Assembly (NCBI GenBank): GCA_009760855.2
Contig: WPIO01000044.1
Location: forward strand, 1,676,393-1,740,392
Direction: 5' to 3'
DNA: 64,000 nucleotides
Source of the DNA: Cristatella mucedo
Taxonomy: Eukaryota; Bryozoa; Phylactolaemata; Cristatellidae
Positions 12,401-25,700 of the stretch are shown piece after piece. The translations under genes and the position numbers were made by a program. The notes beneath the pieces were generated by a model. The model was given only the letters and a program-made list of their open reading frames with translations, did not search any database and had not been told where the DNA came from. Positions within the stretch are counted from its first letter, which is position 1. Each line of letters starts with the position of its first letter.

Positions 12401-15400
12401 AATATGACATCGATTCAGGCTATAAGGGAATCAAGGACCTCTCACCCAATGACCAATTGCCATTTACATCAACACTCTCTCACTTAGGAATGACTTAACT
12501 AAGTTTAGTATTGTGCAAGTGGCACTAGGTGCTTTGAGAAGTGTTCTAGAAGGATCTGCAAGATCAATTGATTCAAAGATACCTACGAGAACTGGCAGAG
12601 AGGTGCTATACTGATTGACATTGCTTAGGACATTATACCTGCTCAGTCCACCAGTTTTTTTGGAATGGTAGCTCTAAATCTCGACCAAAGGTTCCTAGCA
12701 AGATCTGATAAAGTGAAGTGATTTTTTTTGCTATGCCACCTATCATAGAATTGCCATGGTTAAGAATGGCATCAGGGAGGCTAGATGAAAGTTACTTGGG
12801 TTCGTACGATCTAGGGTTGGCTTTTATTGAGTGGCTTGACTAGAGCTATTTTCAGAGGAGCAGGGGCATCACAGGTAACCAGGGACATCTGCCACTCACT
12901 GCTTGCCAGTGCACCGGCTTACGAAATAAGGTGCTAACAGTTGGTGCAAAACTCTACAGCTAGGCTTGTCTGTCGTACCACAGTTGCCACATCACACCTC
13001 TTCTACCGACCTGCATCGGCTCCCAATCAAGCAGAATATCAACTTCAAGGTTCATTTGTTTACTTCTAGGTCACTTCATTCTCTGGCTCAAGCCTACCAA
13101 TAAGATCGATTCTCTACCAGGCTATGCATCCTATCACCCACTTTTCTGAATCAAATAGTTTAGCTACACCTCGTAGGAACCTCGAATTCTTTGGAGACCA
13201 TGCCTTTAGTTGGTATGGGTCCAGAGCCTATAACTCACTCCGGACTGACGTCACGACACCCCATGACTTGACGACATTTAAAAGGAAGCTAAAATGCCCT
13301 CCTTGTATCACAGTATTTAGTAGGTCCTCGTGATTTGTTTGTGATGTGATTTCTTGTTTTGTTTGCTTTGTGTTGTTTGTTTATTTTGTGATTCGTCTGT
13401 TTGCTTATGTGTGCTGACACTGTGCATACAACCAACAACTATTTTGCATGTTGACCCTGTGCATGTCACGTCTAACCCATGATATGCTTGTTGGCTTTGT
13501 GCATACTACCACTAATCATTTGATCATGCTTCCTTTTCAGCTTAAGTAAAGTGCCCAGAAAGATATGCAGTTCTCTAAGAGAGCCATATATATGTATTAT
13601 TATGTTGCAGCGTACTACCCAAGAGAAATGGTCAGTAGGAGGGTCAAGCAGAAGGGCAGAGGAATCAAGTTTGCTGTAGCTAGCATCAATGTCAAGCAGA
13701 CATGTGATTGTAGATGCAAAAACAGAAGCAAATTCCAAAGGTGATATAATTCGCATACGATCGTACGAACAGAAAAAGGCCACGATGGGGGTCGATAGGG
13801 TACAACTTCTGAGGAAAATATGGTCAAGCCCAAAGCCCTTTACATGTGCATGAATATGGAGGTGGATATGGAAGGACTCGGAGAGTGATGAAAGTACGTT
13901 GGAGCACATCGCGTCCGAAAGACTATCAAGGTGAATATTTAAATCATCTAGAATGAGATAAGTGTGATTCTTGCTACAAAACTGAGTCAGAAAAATCAGG
14001 GTTAAGCTGGGCTTGCAATCGGAGGGATAAGAAATTATTGCAACCGTCAACAATTTACTGAAACAACGACCACATCAAAGAAGCAAAGTGAAAAGTTGAA
14101 AAATAGCCTTACTACATGTTTCTTGCTTAATATATCAAATGAAGAAAACTATGCCAAGCATCAAAATAACAGTAATATATTTGTATAGCACCCTCAGAGA
14201 AAATTGCTTTCCAGGCAGTTTACATAAGCTGTAAATAAGCTTGGTAAGTGATAACATGCAGTGTCAACAAGCATAATATGTTGAGAGGTAACTACCGGTA
14301 TCAAAATGTAAATATGGTCAGCGATAAAATTCACAGGGTAGCCCGTATCAGTATGCAACGGATAAATTCATAAGGACTCAGAAAATGCTTCAAAAAGTAT
14401 TGCAATAAGCATGTTATCTATCCAGTCAAAGAAACATGCTGGGCAAGGTAATCTACCCTATATTAAGCTAGATTTGATAGTCCATTAATTAGTCCTTGGT
14501 CAGCCCCGTGTTACATCGAGTCCGTTGTCATGCATTTTTAGTAGGTACATTTTAGCACAGCAATGATGAGTGTAAATAAGGGGGAGGGGAAATAATTTTC
14601 TAATTTGCACATCCAGCAACGACCCCCTTTGTTTTTGCCCAAAGTGGCAACTGGTGCTACTGGAGCTTCACATCTTTTGCTTGGACTAGTTGCATTGTCT
14701 TTAAAGCTGGCCGAGTGAGCCTGACCGGCTGGAAGTCATGCTGCAACTGCCTTGGGTAAGAAACAAATATGCATAATCTTCTTCACGGGACTGTGACTTC
14801 CATCCCGAATTGCATACCAGAGAGTTTTCACAGCAATGGATTGGGGATATTGTGTAGCAAAGCAAATAATATACTAAATAAATAAATATATATGTATAAA
14901 TATATAAATAAATAAAACAATATATATATATATAATACTATGCTAAACTACTGCAGACAGCAATGAAAAGATCCAGAAATAAAGGACGCCACTGAGTGTC
15001 AACCCGCCGAAATTCAACAGAAACATCGCATATAACAAAATCTAAACCACCTAGAGACTGAAGAAGAAGCTCGGAGGCCTCGCACTGTCAGAGCCCAGCA
15101 AATGCCTCACTTATGACAAGGTCAAAAACAGAGAGAAGTGAAGGTAAAATGTGTGCCCTTTACGATCCAGGTCGTAGTACTGAGTCCTTGCGTGATAGGT
15201 AGCCTGGCTCATCAGCTAGGCCATGAAGCCATGAAGCCAGCAGACATTACATGCCTGCATAGTAATGCAACGATGCAATTTGCTGTGATTTTTCATGTGA
15301 TTCGTTCGTAAGCTAGAGTGTTCCATAATATTGCTTAGAGATTAGTAGCCACAAATAAAAGGTAGCCGACTCGAAATCCAAGAAAAAAACAAAATATAGG

Positions 15401-18400
15401 CCACGGTGTACTTGCAAGCAGCCAGACAACCGTTGAACTAGCCTGCGAAGCAGGGTAAAATTGCACGCATAACAACCAAGTGTTTACATCCAAGTAATGC
15501 TGCCTAACCAACTACAAGCAATAAATGTATGCCACACTGGCCAGGATATAGTCAATGCCCAGAAGGAATGAAAAAAGTAAAGAAAAAGTAATGGAGATGA
15601 CATGGTATTCAAGGAGCTGATGTTTTTGTCAGCATATACAGAACGAAACTGACATTTAGAATGAATATTCTGGTGTTAATTTGCATTTGAAATTCGGTGA
15701 GCCTTGACACGCGTAGTCCCTCACTGCCAAGAAAAGTCACTCCCTAGACCAGGTAATGTGCCAAACCTTGAAAAGATAAGCTTTCAACTTAGCCTTGAAC
15801 ACTCGCAACCAGTTGACAAGTTCAGCATGCACAAGCAATGAGTCTTTTTCCCAGCCTCGTTACAATGCTTCTCACTGTAATTTAGAGCCAGACATGCAGA
15901 CTAATTGCTCGCAAATAAACAGATAATGCAAGCACACCACGATAGGAATCGGACATATGCGACATAAACCCAAGGCAGGGCGACTTACGTCCTCACTTAA
16001 ATCACCAAACACGCTAAGTACGTCAAATAGCATCCCGGCAGTATAAAATGACTTGACCACGCTCCTGCAATAAACAAAGACATCCATAGGATGGGGCAAA
16101 CTACAACTTTAAAATTGGATGACCTGCCACTTATCTAGCAGGAGGCCGAAAGCAGCACAAAACAGTCTATTAATAAGCATCACCACTAAACGTTTTCATT
16201 GCCCAGCTAAATACCGGATGATCCTCACTGACAAGAAATTACTATTGAGTAAAAATTGAGCTCAAAGGCTGTTTTGGGGAAGAGTCTCAAATCCACTTAG
16301 CGACCCAGAGCAAGAATCAATCCTGATATGCTCGATAATCTGTCGAGAAACTTAATCTACAGTCCACCGTCATGTCCCTGTTAAAGCTTATAGATGTCAT
16401 CTGGCTGACACTGGACAAGGAGACCACGAACACAGCTAAAAGATAAGTTTGGCCATCTTCATCAGGAGATAATATAATAGTATAATTTCATTTGTATAGC
16501 ACCCTAAGAGAACTTAGTCTATATTCAGGCGCTTCACATATGCCATGGGGCTCGAGCCCACGACCTCGGCCATCAAGTACATTCACCTTGACCTCGGTAG
16601 GGGCGAGCACCTTAATCACAGGGCCAAACTAGCACAGTGAGATCAAGGCAGCCGAGCTTAATGAGTCACTCGGGTGACAGGATTCGGCAGAGAGCAAAGG
16701 AGCTGCGCTACGCCTGAACATATGAATGCCAATCCACGAGCTTTGATGCCATAAAGCAGTGGGCACGAGCCGAGATGGTAGGTATGCCAATATTCAACTG
16801 AATAAGGCCTGTGAACTTGGTCCAAATACATTGCAGTCTGTGTCTGCTCAGACCGGTCGAGCTCCACAAGGGGATGATGGGCTGAACACCTTTACTCTCG
16901 TCCAACTCAAATAAGCTCGGACGGGTCGGAATAAAATGGTGCTGTCTCACTAATCATAGTAATCAAGTAACCACACCATCGACCTATTGGTAACGCAGCA
17001 GAGCATAGGGTGGAGATCCTTAGAGACCACCACAAAGTAGGTACCATATCTACCACTAAGCCGTTCATAGTGGACACCAGAGAAATTTGCTAGTTGAAGT
17101 ACTAGATATAAGCTAGTCACAGTGAACTACTGCCATCAACACAAGCCTACATGCCAACCAGTGGTCCTACAGACCAGCAGTCAAGCCATGCTGTTTTTTT
17201 TTGTATAAATGTCTAAGCACGATATACTCCTCGCCATTAACTCGGAGCTGCCGTTTCGGTATCGAGTTGTACAGCGCATGGATATAAATTCGGCTCTCTC
17301 ATGTGCCTATACAAAAGAGTTATTATTATTGAGCCTGGCAGCTAGTATAGTTGCCAGCACCGACCTATGAGAACAGCTTCAACAATAGTGGCTGAAGCGA
17401 CCTATCAGGCCTTGACATCCCAATGAACACTTCATATCTAATCGTTAGGGCAAGTACATTTATTTCATCGATAGCTTATCTGCAAGAGATACCGAGGACA
17501 GGCCAGAGCACAGCTGCAATATGGGTCATGATTGCGTGCCTTCGATGCTCTTCCTTTTACACAAAACCTAACGACAGTTTTAAACTGGAAAGGTGGCAGT
17601 ATAATCTATATGGCTAACCAGGCTTCAGCTAGACTTTTGATAGACATTACTTCAGCCTTGGGGAAAGGCTCAATATGAAGTGTTTTTGCAGGAGAGAGAA
17701 AAGCAGAACGACTAATTTAGGTGGCTGATGCCGGCAGCCACATGCCTTGGTTGCAACTCACGACGACCCAGGCGGAGTCGAACGATAGGTGAGCCACTTA
17801 CTGCCAGCCACTGCCTCGATATCACCGGCCGATTAAAGAATTTGCATGCCCGCTGAGCTATTTTTTGTTGTGACTTCACCTAGATGTCTTGCCATCGTCC
17901 AACTCAGAAATCCTCAGCAGCAGCCACTGTAGGGGTCAAGATCGAAGGGTGAGCCGGGACCGATGGCAGAGGAAAGGCAATGCACTCGGCACTGGCCACC
18001 CTTGGTAGGCGCATAGCATTACTTGCACCCCTGTCACTAGCCACGATGGCACAATTTTTACATGCATGACAACGTGTTAAAAGCTGCAGTCAGGTGCACC
18101 CCTGAGCCTCGGAGAGTGTCGGCTTGCAGAATGTGGTAGCTCGCACATGCAGGCTTGTGCTCACGGCATAGGCTCCAACAAGAACAAAGACAGTTCTCGA
18201 GCACTCCAGCAAACGGGGCAGACACTCGGAAGTTGAGTAGAGGCAAAGCAAAGGAACAAAAAGGGCGCGTCCAGTGCAGGCGCTCACTTGGTGAAGCGGC
18301 CGGCCCTGTCTTCGTTGTCAGCATACAAGAACACCTTCAGGGCATAGTCCTCAACGTAAGCCTGACCCACGGTCTCGCTTGATATGGCTTCCTTTTCTTT

Positions 18401-21400
18401 CAGGGTCTTTTTTGTCTAAAAGTGAACACGACGAGACTCGTCAGCTCAGTTTCTTCAGACACGGCGCAGCAAAGTGCACGCAGCATAGAGCCGATGAACA
18501 GGGGGGGCGCCATGTTAGGTTTAGCAGACTGAACAACCTCGTGCATACAGTGGGCAGAGGAGCCTTGGCGGCTATCACTCCTGCTTGCCATGGGCGATAA
18601 ATACAGAGTTGCCTGCTGCACGAAGCAAATCCATGCACTTGGATTGTTAAGTGCAAGCACCCTATCTGCAAGAATTAATCTACAAAACCGACCATAATAC
18701 TGCCCCTCTGATCCCACTCCTGCTTAACCCACAAACGAGCATCCGGATTTACAGACTGTCGATTAACCAACCAATAAGCTTCTGCTCTATGGGTACTGGC
18801 CTGGGGAATTTGCTTCTACGGCACTTGCACTTCCTCATCTCTCTTGCTGTCGACTCTGACAGCAATCCTGTCCAGCTGTTCTAGAGCTCTACTTGGATGA
18901 TACTCACTGCCTCAACTACCCCCGTGTCTCAGCATATCTCATCACTTTCTCTTCGTCGAGTGAGATAGTCTGCTGGCTACCGTATGCACTCCAAACGTCA
19001 GCTCGGGCTATGAGCAAGCAATAGAGGACTCTCCAGCATAAAGCCCAATTTGTAGCGTGTGCGGCTTGAATGAGATAAGTGAAATACCTCCAATTCGATG
19101 GCTAAAACATATAAATCACTCACAGCAAGCTCCTCCCATCAACCAAGTGGCAAGAGGCAGCAGCCTACAGTCAGTGCTCACCGATTTCTAGTCTATGATT
19201 CCAACTACAAACGCAATAAGGCCAGGCCATCTGAAGCGACCACCAGCCAACTCACAGCAGGGAATCGCTGGTGGCTGCTAATCTTATCCAGACTTGCAGT
19301 GACGCACAAGGGGTGGGGGCAGCAAGAGCTGTTGGTCATTAGAATGCTGAGCGGTGTCTGCTACAGGTAGCCGACAGAGCCCCAGCATTGCCTCTCAGGC
19401 GACTGGCCTGATTCGATTCTCTTTCTCCTTCGGTATTTCTCTCGCCTACGATCCTCACACAGCAATGCATACATCTGACTCAAAATAAACCACACATATT
19501 TTTTATTTATCATCCACATGACTAGCATTCCACCGAGTTGCTGGATTTACGTTGTGGCATGGGTACTTCTAATCGCATAGGAAGGCTGATCAATAAGGCA
19601 GCTCAACTGGTCTAACTGCAAGTCGACTGCTATCAGATCCTGAATCAGCCATATTTGCCCAGCAATCTAGCAAGCATATTGGCTCCATAGGTGAAGCACT
19701 CTTCACTGTGCAATTCAGCACTGGTTCTGCTGTTTAGTACTGATTAAATAAATAAAATATATAAATCCTAGCTGGTTAAACAGCCTCTTTTGCATAGCGA
19801 CAGAAGAGCCTTCACGGCTATCACCACCGCTTGCTGTGGCGAAAAAGGATCGCCCAAAGCAAGAATCGAACCCACGACCTCAGGACAAAGGTCGTTAAAG
19901 CAACCGCCTTACCTAGAGTGTGCCATCCCGACTCACCGATTCTACCTGGATCACCTCTTTTGCAATGCAGCCTGCCCTGGATCAAAGCAAGTAGGCGAGT
20001 TTTTGTGGGCAAATGGAGAACGGAAGATGACAAAGCTATCAGCCTCTCAGCTTGCTCATCATGCATGTACTGCATCGCCTTTTTCAAGAAGCAGTGGCAC
20101 TGGCAGTGGCAGTGGCAGTTAGCTGAACAGCATCAGTGTATCTGCCCCTTGCTCCCGATCAGTTCGCAATCCCGAACCAGCTTAAAATGGGCCCCTTGAG
20201 AATCACAGTGACAGCTTCACACAGAAGAGCAGTCAAGCTACTATCTCACCGTACGCCTGATGAAGTCTGGCAGTGCTTCAGTCCAGAGTGTGAGGGAGGG
20301 GGTAATAATAATAAAAATAATAATATCAATAATATTAATACAGTAGTAATACATTTGTATAGCCTCCTCGAAGAACTGAATCTATTTCTAGGCACTTTAC
20401 AGATACTGTATAAAAAGCATTAGCGAATGATTGGTGGTAGCATCTGCAAGCAACAGGTACACTGTAAGCAGGCATATGCACAAGAAGGACAAATCACCAA
20501 GACCCAGCAAATGATGCATAAACAGACGCGTTTTAGGCTTCTTTTTGGATGTAGTCATGCGAGGGGACGTTGGAAAGTGCATCGGTCGCGAGTTCCAGGC
20601 TTTGGGGAGCATACGAAAGAAAGGCATGCTGCATCAGTTTCAGCCTGTTTGCGCCCTCAGGTCATGTGGGGACAACACATTAGCTGTTCCATTCCTGCGC
20701 TTAAAGGCCGTTGGTGACAGAAGCTTTAGCTCTGCAGGTCCCAGACTCTGGAACTCGCTTCTACAATTCTTACGAAACGACAACTACTCTCCTACTGCCG
20801 ACTATGGCTCATCCTTTTTAGCGATCCTGAGCTGCTACCTCCATGCTACTCACTACCTCAACTGCTCTCCTGACTGCTATGCTTCCCACTTTCTTTTTGT
20901 TGCGTGAGACGAAGTATGTTGGCTACCGAATGCGTACCGAAAGCCACTTAGGCTGTGAGTGCGCTATACAAAACTCTCCCGCGTAACATCCACCTGGTCT
21001 TTATGACTTCGTGGAGTTACAGACAGAGATACATTACATTAAATTACCTCGGATGATCTTTGTCCATTCACATCAATATTCTGGAGTCTCCAACTGAGAT
21101 AGGACCTGAACCATTGCAAGGCAGTGCCAGTGATGCCCAGGCGAGAAGAGAGGCACTCAAGAAGGACTTGGTGATCGATAGTATCAAAAGCTGCAGAAAG
21201 ATCGAGCAAAACAAGCAGAAATACTCTATGCAGGTCTGCATTTCTATGTAGGTCATTGTACATCCGAAGCAATGCCGACTCTGTGAACTGATTAGCTCTA
21301 AAGCCAGAGTGGAATATACTAGCAAGGTTTGAACTTTTAATATGTGAGTTCAGCTGGTCTGCCACGACTCGTTCCAGAGTCTTTGATAGGAATGGTAGAA

Positions 21401-22622
21401 AGGAGACTGGGCGATAGTTGCTCAAGTTCCCTTGGTCTAGTGTCGCTTTCTTGAGTAGTGGCCTTTTTGAAAGGTGCTGGGACATGACCTGAGGCTAATG
21501 ATATACTAACAATGTCAGAAATGCATGGCAGCAGCAGATCAATACATCGTAGAAGCAGGATAGTGGGAATGGGGTCCAAAGGACTACTTGCCTTCTTTGA
21601 TTGGGATATGAACTTTGAAAACAATTCCCGTGTTAGATGGCCACCAGCAGCTCCGTATTTTGAATTATGCAAAGTCTATCTTCGGCTCGGGGAGTACATC
21701 TTCCAAATTGTGTAGCAACAGCACTCGAACTTAAGGCCAAGTGGAACTTCGAAGCATGAATCATTTGAGAGTAAAGATGCTGTCACAAACAGCAAAGAAG
21801 AAAGTGAAGGTCGGCTAATTTAAAGGCCTTATTTGTAGAGTAGCAGACGACCCTAAGCAACTATTGCCCTACCTTTTCAGCAGGGCTACAGAGGATTGCC
21901 TGTTGAAGGATTCGAGCCCACAGCCTGGGTTAAAAAGTGTGAGGATCGTACACCTGGAATAAGGACTAAGTCGCCCTCAAATGGCACGGCTTTAAGAAAG
22001 CTCTAAATAGCCATTGTAAACTACATGCAGAGTATGCACACACCTTTCTTCCCTTGGACAATCACAGTACAGCCTCAAGCAGGAGTGACAGCAAGCATTG
22101 CTTTTCGAGCAACAGCAGCTCCCACGAGTATAAGTCTACCCACTTTCTCGGTCATATCCATTAGTGCCATCAAGAAGGAGCGTGCCTCCGGCGACTTCTT
22201 GTCAATCTCCATAGCCTTTTGCAGTGTGTACAAACGACCTACAAGCACGAGAATATGACAAACTTACACGGCAGCACGCTTGTGCACCATCTACCACAGC
22301 CAAGATGCATGCAAGGAGCCACAGCACTGCACAATACAGCTGCCGATGGTATCAAGCGATGCATGCTAATGATGAATGTCTATGGCGATCCACGGGAGCC
22401 ATCCCCAGCAACAGCATCACATCCCAGCACTGTCACTCAGGTGTGTGCCGTGGGATCAGGAATCGTCGGGCAGAGCAGCAGCAGCAGCGAGCATTAGGGA
22501 TCGCCGTCTCCCGACATTTGTAGGTCATATTTATTGGAAAGAAGTCTACTGTATATTTAAGCAAAGCTACTAGATCTCCGTGGCCAGCCAAAAGCAGGTT
22601 CTCTTTCTTTACTTCCGTCAAT

Positions 22623-22678
<56 letters not shown>

Positions 22679-22732
22679 TTCTGTCTCTCTCTCTCTCTCT
22701 CTCTCTGTCTGTCTGTCTCTCTCTATCCTCTC

Positions 22733-22783
<51 letters not shown>

Positions 22784-25700
22784 AGTTTACTATTCCCAAT
22801 TTACCTTCTTCTCCACCTTCTTTTTCTCTCTATATATTAGCTCCCTCACCCTCCTTTCCACTCTCTCACACACTCGAAACACACCATGCTGATGCCACTT
22901 ATCTACTACAAATGTGACCGTTGTCAAGCATTTGTGAATAAAAGGAATTTCACCTGGGCCAGGCATTGGCATTTATATCTTACTATCTTAATAATAGACT
23001 TTTTATAATAGGAACCTCGGAGAAGTTAATCTCTGTGCAGTGCTTTAGAACTCACTGCAAGTGAATCAGCAACCAAAGGTTAGTGAAGTCCAAGACATGC
23101 AAAGAAAGTATCATGTTTAGGCCAGTATGACAAAACAAACATGACGAAGACACTCGTGGCCACCGATTAGTAAGTAAGACCTAGGACTAGTAACATGCAT
23201 TTAATCAAGCACATGTTTCCATGCAGAAAAGACAAGCTCTCATGGGGTGAAAGGAAAGCTGATGGGAGCTGATCTTGCTACTGCTAACTAACAATTGCAT
23301 GAGTTTCCCCCAGCTCCAGCTCGGCCGTCAAATTAACTAAGCTAGCCAGCAAGTTAGATAAGCTTGTCCGGGATAGCAAACGGCCATGGCTGCCAACCTG
23401 AGCTGGTTGCCAGCAACCAGGTCACAGGCTGCCGAATGCCAGTTGCAGCATACAACAGCCAACCGATGCTAGTCAGAAGCTGTCCATTCAGTACTATCGC
23501 ACATATGGAGAGCTGCACGTAGGCTTCATCGTGAATAATAACAATAATAAATTTGTATAGAAGAGAATTCAAAGAACCAAAGAGAACTCACGGAACTAAA
23601 TCTCTTTCTAGGTACTTTACATATGCTGTAAAAGGAAAATGCAGCATGTCAAGCTCGATATTCCATGCAATTTCCATGTTCAAGCAAGGTCTGTAAGCTC
23701 GAATGGGATTGCGTGTAACTACATTCATTGCCAGAAACTGAGGGCTCCTTAGTAGGAGCTGAGCAAACAAGAAATGAAAGTTCAGCTTCTTGTTACTTTA
23801 AAAAAAATCAGCAGGTTGCTCAAACAAACAAATCTGAATGACATTTCGTGCGTGCTGCAGCAAATTCCCGAGTTGTTCAAGTAGGCAAAGCTGAATGATA
23901 CCGTGTGGGCGCGGTTGCGAGAGTCAATCCCTGCCAACACCATATGTACAGCACTGCATGCCCAGCAATAAAAGATAATTCCTTACCTGCCGCTTAGTTA
24001 AGACGGACTAGCATGCCTGGCCACTCTGTAGACTATCAAACAATGAATATGGAAACCGATACACTTAAGGCCTATTTAAAGCTTATTTGTCAGTTGTTTG
24101 ACCATCGTGCTTAAGAAACTGGGTGCCTATGAACATATAAATGCTTACTGCTTAGTGCTGGATGAGCTACTGCTTTGCCCAGGGGTAAGGTGCTCACTCT
24201 TCACAACCCAGGCCGCACTACATAAAACGAGGCTGTTAAATCAGCACATGTTTACGCCCGAGGCTTCGTTAGATTTTCCGGCTGCTAGTAACCTGCCTAT
24301 TTGGGTACGATCATGCTTACTTATATTATCGTTTCACTATCGTCGCTCAAATGCATTCCTAGATGCAAGTTTTTTTTGCTATGGTAGGTGAATTATGCAT
24401 TAACAAAAAAAAAGCACCACAAGTTTCACTGAGAGGGGAACCGCAACCAGAGTTTGGAACCCCAACCAGAGTTTGGCATTCCCAAAATTGTTTCGAGCAG
24501 CCCTAAGCAAGCTCACTCATTCGCCTGCTGTGGATCTCTTACTTAGTGGTTAGTCACCAGGTCTGCTATAACCCGGCAGTTCAACTTGATGCTTGTCCTT
24601 GAAATCCCCACTCAATGTGCAATAAAGCTCTAATGTTGTGTGACTTTATTTATGTGACTGAATTGGACCAGTTCGCCTTGACAGAGACCTGGCTGAAATT
24701 GGTAAACTGCCCGACCATTAAAGATGCAACCCCACAGACAGGCTTCTCCTTTTTTCATAACCCTGGGACAATCAAAACTGGTGGTGGAGTCACAGCCCTT
24801 ATCACAAGCAAATCCTTTGATTTCCAGCAGTTTGCACTCCCCCTCCAAGCAGTCTTTCGAATCTATTGTTTTGAATTCATCCGACAACAAGCTACCAGTG
24901 GTGCCAGTGGTCTATCGCCTCCTCCCACACCCGGTTACTGACGAGCCTTTGGCTGCTGATGCTTGCGACTGCCAAATGCCTTTGTACACCATGCACTATG
25001 CAGCTCCTCCAGGCTTAGATCTGGCACTTCATACCGACGGATATAAAAACATACCCGACTTGATGACATTAACGACACAGCTAAAAGCTCACTTGTTCCT
25101 TGTAGACTTTGCTGTATCCATATTAGCTTTAGTCCTTAGGTCCTTGAAGTGCATAGTCCTTCTGTGATTATGCAGGCTGCGCTAGTGTCTTATTATTGCT
25201 AATCAGTTGTCATTTTTTACAAAAGGGCTGTAGCCGCTTCAGCACGAGCACACTTACGCTGCAAACACAGCCACCATAACGATGCTGGTCCTTTCCCATG
25301 CATGATATATACCACGAAACCCGACCCTCTAGGCACAGCTAGATAGTTGCAGTGGCTGCTTCCATTCACGCAGGTATTAAAACGGTAGCTGAGTACGGCA
25401 GCAATAAAGAGTGCCCGTACCTGGATATGAAAGACCCAAATCGGTAGCACAAAGCGGCCTACTCGACAGAGAGCTCCAGTTGCTCCAGCACCAGCACCAG
25501 CATACAGAAACTCTCACTTGATGCTTTGAGTACAACTTATCCACCTGACCCACCCACTAAAGCACAAGTAATAATAACGATAATAATAATAATAATGCAC
25601 TTGATAAAGCGCCCTCAGAGAACTCAATCTCTCTCTAGGCGCTTTACGTTTGCTGCAAAGGGAAATACAATTGAATGGTGAGTAATATCATGATTGATTG

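Noticed and set aside
22580-22840. Ser/Leu-rich ORF over the CT tract
   Set aside because: Pure microsatellite translation.
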